A stretch of DNA of 64,000 nucleotides from Falsiroseomonas sp041690465 (GCF_041690465.1 NZ_JAWLHG010000021.1:21139-85138); one strand, 5' to 3'. Positions 35,653 through 43,485 are shown, counted from the stretch's first letter. Notes: generated by a model not told the origin, from the letters alone. Made by a program: numbers and translations.

Positions 35653-35682
35653 ACGGCCGCCGCGGGACGCCGCGGCGGCCGT
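35653..35682. terminator. GC-rich hairpin terminator after icd
   Basis: A perfect 12-bp stem (ACGGCCGCCGCG at 35653-35664 with its complement at 35671-35682), 6-base loop, followed by CTTCGTC. Lies 25 bases after the icd stop and also before the end of the minus-strand gene at 35699, so it may work in both directions. Confidence 0.7.
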
Positions 35683-35698
35683 CTTCGTCCGGCGTGCC

Positions 35699-36250
35699 TC
35701 AGGCGGTCAGCGCCATCCATCCAGTGGCGGCACCGGGTGCCACCACGACTCGGCGGCCCGGCTCGGCCGGCAGCGCGCGCGACATGATCCGGCCGGCGTA
35801 GCACCCGCCCCGGCCGCCCACCGGTGCGGCCGCCCAGCGGCTGCTGCGGACCGCGAGGGCGTGGAAACCAGCCGTCCCGGCATCGCACCAGGGGCTGCCG
35901 GCGAGCCCGAGCCGCGCAAGCTCCCCTGCGACCGCCAGCCGGTCGGCCTCCTCGGTCCGTGCGCAGGCGATCCGGTAGCTCGCCCCCTCCAGCTCGACGC
36001 CGATCCAGAGCCGCGGCGCAAAACCCTCCTGCCCCGGCCAGAGCCGCGCCCGCCGGATGAACAGCGGGTCCTCGTCCTCTCCGTTCCAGGTCAGCCAGGC
36101 CAGATCCTCCATGGCGCGGCGGAGGTCACCGCGCGAGGCATCGCGCTCCGGCGTCACCAGGCCGAGGGTGAGCAGCGCGCCGACGATCTTCGTCTGCAGG
36201 CCGGGCTGGGCGATCTCCGGGTCGAGGCAGCGGGCGAAGGTGAAGGGCAT
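35699..36250 (-). CDS. Hypothetical protein, no recognised family
   Basis: 183 residues, soluble, no signal. It opens with MPFTFARCLDPEIAQPGLQTK and contains a short helical HTH-like stretch (ASRGDLRRAMEDLAWLTW) and several tryptophans in the middle. The start at 36250 has AGGAG 9 bases upstream, and codon use looks normal, so the gene is likely real. A variant of the 16-bp palindrome found before the 17224-17757 gene lies 62 bases upstream. Function unknown. Confidence 0.6.
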   Translation of the reverse strand: MPFTFARCLDPEIAQPGLQTKIVGALLTLGLVTPERDASRGDLRRAMEDLAWLTWNGEDEDPLFIRRARLWPGQEGFAPRLWIGVELEGASYRIACARTEEADRLAVAGELARLGLAGSPWCDAGTAGFHALAVRSSRWAAAPVGGRGGCYAGRIMSRALPAEPGRRVVVAPGAATGWMALTA

Positions 36251-36311
36251 GGCGGGCTCCTGCGGGCGTGCGTGGCTGGCGCGACCATGCCGCGTCCCGC
36301 CGCGCCACCCG

Positions 36312-36327
36312 TGTTCCCCGCGGCACA
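36312..36327 (-). promoter_or_regulatory. Imperfect palindrome, second copy of upstream motif
   Basis: TGTTCCCCGCGGCACA with flanking CAGCCCG differs at three positions from the perfect palindrome at 17820-17835 and lies 62 bases before its gene, against 63 there. Possibly a shared operator or promoter element. The interval 36251-36453 otherwise holds nothing I recognise. Confidence 0.35.
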
Positions 36328-36453
36328 GCCCGCGCGCAGCCTCCGGTGATGTCCGCCCTCACCGCCCAGGACTGGCCCGCCCTTCATCCTCCTCGCCGCC
36401 TGCCGGCCCGGCTGCGCGACCATGGCGGACCGGGTGCCGGCGATCCGCGCGCA

Positions 36454-36954
36454 TCAGCCGCGCTCGATCCGCTGCAACTCCCGCCAATGCTCGCGGAACA
36501 GCGCGATGCGCACCGCGCGCTCGGTGGCATCGCGCGGCAGGCGGTCGGGGTGGAAGCGCAGCGCGAAGGCCCGCTTGGCACGCAGGAAGCGCTCGTCGCG
36601 CGCGGCACCGCGGTGCCAGGGCCAGATCATGCGCCGCGCCGCATCGCTGGCGGAGAGCCGGGTCAGCGCCTCGTCGCGCTCCGCCCGGGCCAGCCGGAGC
36701 TCCGCCCGCAGCCGGCGCAACTCCGCCTCGGCGGCCGCGGCGCGCTCACCCTCGGTGCGCGCCAGTGCACGGCTGCGACGCAGGCGCAGGCCGCGCAGCC
36801 GCGCCAGCAGCACGGCGCCCTGCCGCCGCGGCATGCGCAGCAGGGCGAGCACCCCGCGCAACAGCCGAAGCAGCATGGCGCCAAGCCAGAGCAGCAGCGC
36901 GGCGACCAGGCAGCCCGCGAGGACCGCAACCAGCCCAGCTGTTCCCGTGTCCAT
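36454..36954 (-). CDS. Membrane-anchored J-domain-like protein
   Basis: 166 residues. One N-terminal membrane helix (TGTAGLVAVLAGCLVAALLL and following, about 3-25), a basic then coiled-coil-like region rich in Arg/Ala/Glu (about 50-105), and a C-terminal segment FLRAKRAFALRFHPDRLPRDATERA with the HPD tripeptide of J domains (FHPDRL). The J domain is short and lacks a clear helix I, so it may be a divergent DnaJ-like cochaperone that recruits DnaK to the membrane. Neighbour of the DmpA-type peptidase (38 bases). Confidence 0.65.
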   Translation of the reverse strand: MDTGTAGLVAVLAGCLVAALLLWLGAMLLRLLRGVLALLRMPRRQGAVLLARLRGLRLRRSRALARTEGERAAAAEAELRRLRAELRLARAERDEALTRLSASDAARRMIWPWHRGAARDERFLRAKRAFALRFHPDRLPRDATERAVRIALFREHWRELQRIERG

Positions 36955-36992
36955 GGCGCGTGCACTCCTGCACGGCGCGTGTCGCCATCGCG

Positions 36993-38084
36993 TTAATTGC
37001 CGCGCCGGGCGATGATCTCCGCCACGCGGTCGAGTGGCAGCGCCCGGCCGACCACCCGCTTGCCGCCAATGCGGCTCTCCACCGTGGTCGCCATGGTCAG
37101 CGCGTTCAGCACCGCCTCCTCCGTCGCCTCCGCCGCAGCGACGAAGAGGGGCGAGATGCGGTCATTCGGCCAATCCGCGTAGCTGGCGGCGCCGGCGCGC
37201 TTCTCCGGCGAGCGGATCGCTTCGGGATGCGTCGCGAAGGCGATGGCGTAGTCGCCCGAGCCGTCCGAGAAGGCCGCGCCGGTGCGCGCGATGCCGGCCA
37301 TGGCGCGGCGCGCCAGGCGCTGCAGGTTGCGGTCCGACAGCGGCGCATCGGTGGCGAGCACCACCACCACCGAACCATCCGCATCCGCCTGCTGCTGCAC
37401 GTGCTCGGCGAGGTAGTATTTCCCGAGCAGCCGGCCGACGGGCAGGCCATCCATCACCAGCGCGCCGCCGTAGTTCGCCTGCACCAGCGCACCGACCGCG
37501 AAGCCGCCGAGCGCCGGGGGCAGCACGCGCGAGGAGGTGCCGATCCCGCCCTTCCAGCCGAACGCCATCGTGCCGGTCCCGGCGCCGACACTGCCCTCCG
37601 CCACCGGGCCGGGCCCGGCGATGGCGAGCGCATCGCGCAACTCGGCTGCGCCGACGCCGCGGGCGCGGATGTCGTTGAGGCGGCCGTCATTGGTCTCGCC
37701 GACCACGGCGTTGACGCTGCGCACGGCCTCGTTGCCCGGCTGCGCCAGTGTCCAGTCCACCAGCGCCTCGACCGCACGGCCGACGGCAAGCGTATTCGTC
37801 AGCAGGATCGGCGTCTCCAGCTCGCCGAGCTCCTGCAGCTGCGTCACGCCCGCCATCTTGCCGAAGCCGTTCATCGCGAAGACGCCGGCGGGCACGCGGT
37901 GGGTGAAGGGGTTGTGGCCGTGCGGCAGGATGGCGGTGACGCCGGTGCGCGTGCCCTCGCCGGCGATCACCGTCACCTGGCCGACGCGCACGCCGGCGAC
38001 ATCGGTGATGGCGTTCAGCGGCCCCGGCGGGAAGATGCCGGGGGCAAGGCCGAGGTCACGGGCGCGTCGGCGGTCTGCGGGCAT
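36993..38084 (-). CDS. P1-family (DmpA-type) aminopeptidase
   Basis: 363 residues, N-terminal nucleophile peptidase related to L-aminopeptidase/D-esterase DmpA and beta-aminopeptidase BapA. Visible: GLAPGIFPPGPLNAITDVAGVRVGQ start, GSVGAGTGTMAFGWKGG and then IGTSSR, where the serine after GT is the autocatalytic cleavage site and nucleophile. NAVVGETNDGRLNDIR is another family block. The protein should self-cleave into two chains. No signal peptide. The start ATG at 38084 is 10 bases after the stop of the upstream hypothetical gene. It probably trims small or unusual peptides. Confidence 0.87.
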   Translation of the reverse strand: MPADRRRARDLGLAPGIFPPGPLNAITDVAGVRVGQVTVIAGEGTRTGVTAILPHGHNPFTHRVPAGVFAMNGFGKMAGVTQLQELGELETPILLTNTLAVGRAVEALVDWTLAQPGNEAVRSVNAVVGETNDGRLNDIRARGVGAAELRDALAIAGPGPVAEGSVGAGTGTMAFGWKGGIGTSSRVLPPALGGFAVGALVQANYGGALVMDGLPVGRLLGKYYLAEHVQQQADADGSVVVVLATDAPLSDRNLQRLARRAMAGIARTGAAFSDGSGDYAIAFATHPEAIRSPEKRAGAASYADWPNDRISPLFVAAAEATEEAVLNALTMATTVESRIGGKRVVGRALPLDRVAEIIARRGN

Positions 38085-38094
38085 GCGAGGGCCT

Positions 38095-38715
38095 TCAATG
38101 CACCGGAAGGCGCTTGCCGGGCAGCGGCCTGTCCGCCCCGGGCGCGCAGAGGCGCTGCACCAGATCGGCGGGCGGGACCAGGGTGCCGGCTTGCGCCGCG
38201 CAGGCCTGCGCGGCCGGCAAGGCCGGACCGCGTCGCCGCGTCAGGGTGAAGGCGCGCGCCAGCACGCCATCCGGCGCGAAGCGGTGGAAGATGTGCTCGG
38301 TGGTGCAGCAGCCGCTGCGCGCGGTGGCGACCAGGTAGCCCGCCGGATGGAGGGTGAAGATGCTGCCGAGGATCTCGCCGCTCGGCACGAATTGCGCCCG
38401 TGCCGGCTGCATGCGCCACAGTGCGAAGGTCGCGTTCGCCGTGCCGGCCGTCACCGGGAGCCAGAGATCCGCGGCCCCATCGCCATCCGCATCCAGCAGG
38501 CGAGGCGGCATGCCCGGCGCCTCCGTGGCGACCGCGAAGCGCTGGCGCTCCACGCCGCCGGGGTCGAGCACGCGGACATGCCAGCTTCCATCCCTCGCCT
38601 CGACGTGCAGTTGCAGCGGGGAGGTGGCGGGCCGCGCCGCACGGAGCGCGACCTCGGCGGCGTCGGCGCCGGCGGGCATCGCCGCCAGCAGCGCCAGCGC
38701 CGCCGCGCGGATCAT
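38095..38715 (-). CDS. Exported hypothetical protein with VCBS/EF-hand-like DADGDGAADLW
   Basis: 206 residues. Signal peptide MIRAAALALLAAMPAGADA. The sequence LLDADGDGAADLWLP (about 85-99) is the calcium-loop pattern of FG-GAP/VCBS-type repeats. The C-terminal half has several cysteines (SGCCTTEH, QACAAQAG, RLCAPG) that could form disulfides in the periplasm. The ATG overlaps the alaS stop (ATGA), so it is translated with alaS, an odd pairing for a periplasmic protein. Function unknown. Confidence 0.65.
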   Translation of the reverse strand: MIRAAALALLAAMPAGADAAEVALRAARPATSPLQLHVEARDGSWHVRVLDPGGVERQRFAVATEAPGMPPRLLDADGDGAADLWLPVTAGTANATFALWRMQPARAQFVPSGEILGSIFTLHPAGYLVATARSGCCTTEHIFHRFAPDGVLARAFTLTRRRGPALPAAQACAAQAGTLVPPADLVQRLCAPGADRPLPGKRLPVH

Positions 38716-41372
38716 GCGGGAACGCCGTGCGCCAGGGTCTCCCGCACCGCCGCTAGCGCCTCGGCCGCCTTGTCGGCGTCCGGTCCGCCGGCCTGTGCCA
38801 TCTCCGGCCGGCCGCCGCCGCCCTTGCCGCCGACCGCGGCCGCCGCGGCGCGCACCAGGGAGACGGCATCGGCCTTGCCCTTCGCCTCGTCGCCGAGGCC
38901 CACCACGATGCTCGCCTTGCCGCCCTCGGTGCTGACCAGGGCCACCACATCCGCCGTGCCGCCCTTGAGGATCGCCTCGGCGAGGCCCTTCAGGTCGCGC
39001 GCCGGCATCTCGCCGACCTCGCGCAGCGCCACGCGCAGCCCGTTCACCGTCTCCACCTTCGCCGCGGCGCCGCCGGTGGCGAGCTTCCGGCGAAGGTCGG
39101 AGACCTCGCGCTCGAGCTTGCGGCGCTCCTCGACGAGCGCGGCGATCCTTTCGGACAAATCGGACGGCCGCACCTTGAGCGCCGCCGCCGCCTCGTTCAG
39201 CTGGCGATCGCGCTCCTCGATCACCTTCAGCGCGGCCTCGCCGGTCACGGCCTCGACGCGACGGACGCCGGCGCTGACCGCAGCCTCGGCGACGATGCGG
39301 AACAGGCCGATATCGCCGGTGCGGCGCACATGGGTGCCGCCGCAGAGCTCCAGCGAATAGACGCCATGCTTCTCGGTGGCGGCCTCGTCGTGGCCCATGC
39401 CGACGACGCGCACCTCCTCGCCGTATTTCTCGCCGAACAGCGCCATGGCGCCGGCGGCCACCGCCTGTTCCGGCGTCATCAGCCGCGTCACCACCTCGGC
39501 ATTCTCGCGCACGCGGGCATTCACCTCGGCCTCGACCCAGGCGAGGTCCTCGTCGCTCATCGGCGCATTGTGGGAGACGTCGAAGCGCAGCCGGTCGGGC
39601 GCATTGAGAGACCCCTTCTGCGAGACATGCGTGCCGAGCCGCCGGCGCAGCGCCTCGTGCAGCAGGTGCGTGGCCGAGTGGTGCGCGCGGATGGTGGTGC
39701 GGCGCGCATGGTCCACCTCGGCCTGCACCGCCAACCCGACCTTTGCCTCGCCATGCGCGACGATGCCGAGATGCACGATCAGGTCGCCCAGCTTCTTCTG
39801 GGTGTCGCGCACCACGATCCGGCACGCCTCGCCCGCGTTGATCAGCCCGGTGTCGCCGACCTGGCCGCCGCTCTCGGCGTAGAAGGGTGTCTGGTTCAGC
39901 ACCACCGCGACCTCGGCCCCGACCGGCGCGCTTTCCACCACCTGGCCGTCGCGGACGATGGCGAGGATCTCGCCCTCCGCCGTCTCGGTGGTGTAGCCGA
40001 AGAACTCGGAGGCGCCGAGCTTCTCCCTCAGGTCGAACCACAGCGTCTCGGTCGCCGCCTCGCCGGAGCCGGCCCAGGCGGCGCGGGCGCGCTTCTTCTG
40101 CTCGGCCATCGCCGCCTCGAAGCCGGCGGTGTCCACCGTCTTGCCCTCGCTGCGCAGCGCGTCCTGCGTCAGGTCGAGCGGGAAGCCATAGGTGTCGTAG
40201 AGGCGGAAGGCCACCTCGCCGGGCAACACGCCCTTGTCGCCGAGCCTGGCCGTTTCCTCGGACAAAAGGCCGAGCCCGCGCGCGAGGAGGCTGCGGAAGC
40301 GGCCTTCCTCCAACTTCAGCGTCTCGGTGATCAACTTCTCGGCGCGGACCAGTTCCGGATAGGCGGCGCCCATCTGGCGGACCAGGGCGGGGACCAGGCG
40401 GTGCAGCAAGGGGTCCTGGGTGCCCATCATGTGCGCGTGGCGCATGGCGCGGCGCATGATCCGGCGCAGCACGTAGCCGCGGCCCTCATTGGAAGGCAGC
40501 ACGCCGTCGGCGACGAGGAAGGCGCTGGCGCGCAGATGGTCGGCGACGACGCGGTGGCTGATGCGCCACTTGCCATCCGGATCCTGGCCGGTGCCCTCCG
40601 CGCTGGCGAGGATCAGGGCGCGCAGCGTGTCGGTGTCGTAGTTGTCGTGCTTGCCCTGCAGGATGGCGGCGAAGCGCTCCAGGCCCATGCCGGTGTCGAT
40701 CGAGGGCCGCGGCAGCGGCACGCGGGTGCCGGGCGGGCCTTCCTCGAACTGCATGAAGACCAGGTTCCAGATCTCGATGAAGCGGTCGCCATCGGCATCG
40801 TCGCTGCCGGGCGGGCCGCCGGGGATCTTGTCGCCGTGGTCGAAGAAGATCTCGGAGCAGGGGCCGCAGGGGCCGGTGTCGCCCATGCGCCAGAAATTGT
40901 CACTGGTCGGGATGCGGATGATGCGGCTTTCGGACAAACCCGCGACCTTCTTCCAGTAGGCGGCGGCGTCGTCATCCTCGGAATAGACGGTGACCAGCAG
41001 GCGGTCCTTCGGCAGGCCGAAATCCTTGGTCACCAGCTCCCAGGCGTAGTGGATGGCCTGTTCCTTGAAGTAGTCGCCGAAGCTGAAATTGCCGAGCATC
41101 TCGAAGAAGGTGTGGTGGCGCGCGGTGTAGCCGACATTGTCGAGGTCGTTGTGCTTGCCCCCGGCGCGCACGCATTTCTGCGCCGTGGTCGCGCGCACGT
41201 AGGGCCGCCGCTCCTGCCCGGTGAAGACGTTCTTGAACTGCACCATGCCGGAGTTCGCGAACATCAGCGTCGGGTCGTTGCGCGGCACCAGCGGCGAGCT
41301 TTCCACCACCTCGTGCCCGTTGCGCCGGAAATAGTCGAGGAAGGTGGCACGGATGTCGTTGCTGCTGGTCAT
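38712..41372 (-). CDS. alaS: Alanyl-tRNA synthetase
   Basis: 886 residues, full length. Class II aminoacylation domain at the N-terminus (motif 1-3 region FFEMLGNFSFGDYFK, WNLVFMQFEEG), tRNA recognition region, the editing domain with zinc ligands in HHSATHLLHEAL and CGGTHVRRTGDIG, and the C-Ala domain ending in the glycine-rich KGGGGRPEMAQAGG, which is diagnostic. The start at 41372 gives MTSSNDIRATFLDYFRRNGHE, the normal N-terminus. Downstream gene 38095-38715 is coupled by ATGA. Charges tRNA-Ala in the cytoplasm. Confidence 0.97.
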   Translation of the reverse strand: MTSSNDIRATFLDYFRRNGHEVVESSPLVPRNDPTLMFANSGMVQFKNVFTGQERRPYVRATTAQKCVRAGGKHNDLDNVGYTARHHTFFEMLGNFSFGDYFKEQAIHYAWELVTKDFGLPKDRLLVTVYSEDDDAAAYWKKVAGLSESRIIRIPTSDNFWRMGDTGPCGPCSEIFFDHGDKIPGGPPGSDDADGDRFIEIWNLVFMQFEEGPPGTRVPLPRPSIDTGMGLERFAAILQGKHDNYDTDTLRALILASAEGTGQDPDGKWRISHRVVADHLRASAFLVADGVLPSNEGRGYVLRRIMRRAMRHAHMMGTQDPLLHRLVPALVRQMGAAYPELVRAEKLITETLKLEEGRFRSLLARGLGLLSEETARLGDKGVLPGEVAFRLYDTYGFPLDLTQDALRSEGKTVDTAGFEAAMAEQKKRARAAWAGSGEAATETLWFDLREKLGASEFFGYTTETAEGEILAIVRDGQVVESAPVGAEVAVVLNQTPFYAESGGQVGDTGLINAGEACRIVVRDTQKKLGDLIVHLGIVAHGEAKVGLAVQAEVDHARRTTIRAHHSATHLLHEALRRRLGTHVSQKGSLNAPDRLRFDVSHNAPMSDEDLAWVEAEVNARVRENAEVVTRLMTPEQAVAAGAMALFGEKYGEEVRVVGMGHDEAATEKHGVYSLELCGGTHVRRTGDIGLFRIVAEAAVSAGVRRVEAVTGEAALKVIEERDRQLNEAAAALKVRPSDLSERIAALVEERRKLEREVSDLRRKLATGGAAAKVETVNGLRVALREVGEMPARDLKGLAEAILKGGTADVVALVSTEGGKASIVVGLGDEAKGKADAVSLVRAAAAAVGGKGGGGRPEMAQAGGPDADKAAEALAAVRETLAHGVPA

Positions 41373-41454
41373 GGCCTTGGATCGCCGAAGGTTCTTGCCC
41401 GGGGGAGGCCGTCTCCACTAGCGCGCAGCCCCGCCCCCGTCGAGGGCCGGCGCA

Positions 41455-41480
41455 GGAACCCCGCACCCTGCCGGGCCGTT
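41455..41480 (+). promoter_or_regulatory. EcfG-type general-stress promoter
   Basis: GGAAC (41455-41459), 17-base spacer, CGTT (41477-41480): an exact match to the alphaproteobacterial EcfG consensus GGAAC-N16/17-CGTT. Transcription would start near 41487, about 53 bases before the DUF892 gene. Spacing and gene type both support it. Confidence 0.75.
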
Positions 41481-41539
41481 CCGAACCCACGGCCGCCGCC
41501 GCTCGTCGCGGCCGCGATGCACCCGGAGGGAGGGCAACC

Positions 41540-42076
41540 ATGGCCGAGGACTTCAAGTCGCTGCTGGGCGAGTTGCTGCAGGACACCTACAGCGCCGAGA
41601 CGCAATTGCTCGAGGCTCTGCCCGAGATGGCCGGCGCCGCCTCCACGCCGTCGCTCCGCAAGGCCTTCGAGGAGCATCTGGCGGTGACGCAGCGCCAGGT
41701 AGAGCGGCTGGAGAAGGTCGCCGAGATGATCGGCTGCGATCCCGACGGCGAGGATTGCGAGGCGATGGAAGGGCTGATCGCCGAGGCCGAGGAGATCATG
41801 GACGAGCACGATGAAGGCCCGGTGCGCGACGCCGCGCTGATCGCCGCCGCGCAGAAGGTCGAGCACTACGAGATCGCCGCCTACGGCACCCTCACCGCGA
41901 TGGCCAAGGCCTGCGGCATGAAGGAGGCGGCGGCACTGCTGGCTGAGACGCTGAAGGAGGAGAAGGACACCGACGAGGCGCTGACCGAGCTCGCCGAGAA
42001 GGAGGTGAACCCGGCGGCGCTGCGCGGCCAGGCGGCGAACGACCCCACCGCGCGAGGCAAGGGCAGCGCGGCCTGA
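41540..42076 (+). CDS. DUF892/YciE-type ferritin-like stress protein
   Basis: 178 residues, four-helix ferritin-like domain of the DUF892 family: LLGELLQDTYSAETQLLEALPEMA near the N-terminus, QVEHYEIAAYGTL-type helix (KVEHYEIAAYGTLTAMA at about 111-127) and acidic residues E16-x-x-E and E-H pairs that would bind a di-metal centre. Family members respond to general stress. GGAGGG precedes the ATG. Upstream is a GGAAC-N17-CGTT promoter, and the tail is lysine/alanine-rich. It converges with the DUF6065-like gene, 10 bases apart. Confidence 0.87.
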   Translation: MAEDFKSLLGELLQDTYSAETQLLEALPEMAGAASTPSLRKAFEEHLAVTQRQVERLEKVAEMIGCDPDGEDCEAMEGLIAEAEEIMDEHDEGPVRDAALIAAAQKVEHYEIAAYGTLTAMAKACGMKEAAALLAETLKEEKDTDEALTELAEKEVNPAALRGQAANDPTARGKGSAA

Positions 42077-42086
42077 CGACGCGCGC

Positions 42087-42869
42087 TCAGGCGCCCGCGG
42101 CGGCGGCCACCGGGCAGCCACCGCCCCGGCGCCGGCGCCGGACCTGCGCGGCATAGCGGCCGGCCTGGTGCGCGGGGTCGCGGTTCGGCATCACGATGTC
42201 GGCGTGGTAGGCGGCCCAGTCCGCCGCCTGCCATGCCTCCAGCTCGCCGACCAGCCCCGCGCCGTTCAGCACCGCATCGCCATAGGCGAGTTGCGGCACC
42301 GGCTGCAGTTGCAGGAACGGCTCGTCGGTGCGGAAGCTCACCGCCTGGTCGGTGCGGGTCAGGCGGAGATTGCTGAACAGCGGGCCGAACCACTGGTCGG
42401 CCTCCACCACGCCTTCATAGGGCTCGTAGCCCGGGTGCCGCGGCAGGTTGGCGAGGGGGCGGACCAGCAGGCTCCAGCCCGGCGCGGTGCGCGCCGCGAA
42501 GCCGGTCCAGACCTGCACCACGCCCGGCTCCTGGATGGCGGTGAGGAAGGGCGGCGCGTATTCGCGCACCGCCTCCGGCGCGGCGGCGTCGAAGCGGGCG
42601 CTGAAATGCGGGAATTGCGCGGCGCCGAGCGGCAGCCAGCTCTCCAGCCCGGGGCAGGTCCAGTGCACCTGCGCGCCATCCCAGAACAGGTCGAATTCGC
42701 AGGGCGGGTAGAGATACCAGCCGTAGCCGGCGGCGGTGGTGACCGCGTCGCAGTGCCGATAGGCGCGGGTGGGCAGGCTGCCGAGCGCCGAGCGGTCGGC
42801 GCGCCGCGGCGCCGGGGCGGCATCCACCATGCGATAGAAGGTGACGATCGGCTGCGGCTCTGCGGTCAT
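42087..42869 (-). CDS. DUF6065-like protein
   Basis: 260 residues, no signal or membrane segment. VTFYRMVDAAPAPRRADRSALGSLPTRAYRHCDAVTTA, then GYGWYLYPPCEFDLFWDG and later SLLVRPLANLPRH and DQWFGPLFSNL match my recollection of the DUF6065 family; I could not search to confirm. Many conserved Trp/Tyr/Pro suggest an enzyme-like beta-rich fold, but no catalytic motif is obvious. GGGAG lies 8 bases before the ATG. On the same strand and 142 bases upstream is the LexA-controlled repeat-peptide gene, separated by a palindromic repeat. A peptide-modifying or peptide-binding role is possible and untested. Confidence 0.65.
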   Translation of the reverse strand: MTAEPQPIVTFYRMVDAAPAPRRADRSALGSLPTRAYRHCDAVTTAAGYGWYLYPPCEFDLFWDGAQVHWTCPGLESWLPLGAAQFPHFSARFDAAAPEAVREYAPPFLTAIQEPGVVQVWTGFAARTAPGWSLLVRPLANLPRHPGYEPYEGVVEADQWFGPLFSNLRLTRTDQAVSFRTDEPFLQLQPVPQLAYGDAVLNGAGLVGELEAWQAADWAAYHADIVMPNRDPAHQAGRYAAQVRRRRRGGGCPVAAAAGA

Positions 42870-42940
42870 CGCCGGATCTCCCGTTCCGGATTGCGGTGAG
42901 GAAAGCCGGCGCGGACGGGCGGCCGCCCGCCCGCGCCGTC

Positions 42941-43006
42941 AGCCCGCGATCGCCCTGGCGTGCACACCGCGGGTGGGCACGCCAGGGCGTGAATCGCCGG
43001 CTCGAA
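42941..43006 (+). repeat. Dispersed palindromic repeat, copy 2 of 3
   Basis: A perfect 13-bp stem CGCCCTGGCGTGC (42951-42963) with its complement at 42977-42989 and a 13-base loop, extended by GCGAT/ATCGC outer arms with a 3-base bulge. It lies between the repeat-peptide gene and the DUF6065-like gene and would form a strong hairpin in their transcript, perhaps limiting read-through. It matches copy 3 at 52928-52993 (inverted) closely and copy 1 at 10482-10546 less well. Confidence 0.75.
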
Positions 43007-43011
43007 GGCGA

Positions 43012-43263
43012 TCAGCCCCGGCGCAGGCCGGCGCCGAGGCGCACCCTGCCGGCGTCGGCTACCGCTTGCGGCAGCGGGCGCGACGTCGCGGCGCCCCTGA
43101 GCCCGGCGCCGAGGCGCAGCTTGCCGCCATCGCGGACCGGCCCGGGCATCGCCGCGAGGATCGGCAGCTGGCGGGTCGCGCCGCGCAGGCCGGCGCCGAG
43201 GCGCACCTTGCCCGCATCGGCGACATCGCGGGGGGAGAGGGTCGGGGGGGTGATGGTCGGCAT
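43012..43263 (-). CDS. Cationic 83-residue peptide with three 14-residue repeats, SOS-controlled
   Basis: Three repeats: DAGKVRLGAGLRGA (16-29), DGGKLRLGAGLRGA (45-58), DAGRVRLGAGLRRG (70-83), joined by 15- and 11-residue linkers. There are 14 Lys/Arg against 4 Asp, no Cys, no aromatic residues and no membrane segment. The start is supported by AGGAG 8 bases upstream, and the promoter by a TTGAAC-N17-TATGAT core overlapped by a LexA box. The repeats could be several core peptides in one precursor, or DNA/RNA- or protein-binding modules. No family recognised. The next gene on this strand is a DUF6065-like protein, a candidate partner. A real gene is likely; function unknown. Confidence 0.75.
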   Translation of the reverse strand: MPTITPPTLSPRDVADAGKVRLGAGLRGATRQLPILAAMPGPVRDGGKLRLGAGLRGAATSRPLPQAVADAGRVRLGAGLRRG

Positions 43264-43323
43264 GCGGTGTCTCCTGACCGGAGGTGGGGGCTTTCGGCCG
43301 GCTGGGGTCGTCCGGCGGTAAGG

Positions 43324-43352
43324 ATCATATTCCTTGTTCCGTTTTTGTTCAA
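43324..43352 (-). promoter_or_regulatory. Sigma-70 promoter overlapped by LexA (SOS) box
   Basis: Read on the minus strand: -35 TTGAAC (43352-43347), spacer of exactly 17, -10 TATGAT (43329-43324). The box GAACAAAAACGGAAC (43350-43336) is an exact alphaproteobacterial LexA site GAAC-N7-GAAC and covers the -35 end and most of the spacer, so LexA should block RNA polymerase until DNA damage. Predicted start about 43317, 53 bases before the peptide ATG. A separate inverted repeat GAAC-N5-GTTC lies at 43370-43382. Confidence 0.8.
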
Positions 43353-43485
43353 GCTTTCTTTCCCCTTCCGAACTTCGGGTTCACGCGGAATTAACGCTTG
43401 CCCGCAACGTTCTCACGCGCGGGTGTGGGCCACTCCGCCTAGGCTTGCCGCAGCCCAGAACAACCAGTGAGCGAGACAGAGCCCC

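Noticed and set aside
42896..43321. Plus-strand frames opposite the repeat peptide (translating as QAGAEAH repeats)
   Set aside because: Mirror image of the peptide repeats; no ribosome site, while the minus strand has both a ribosome site and a promoter.
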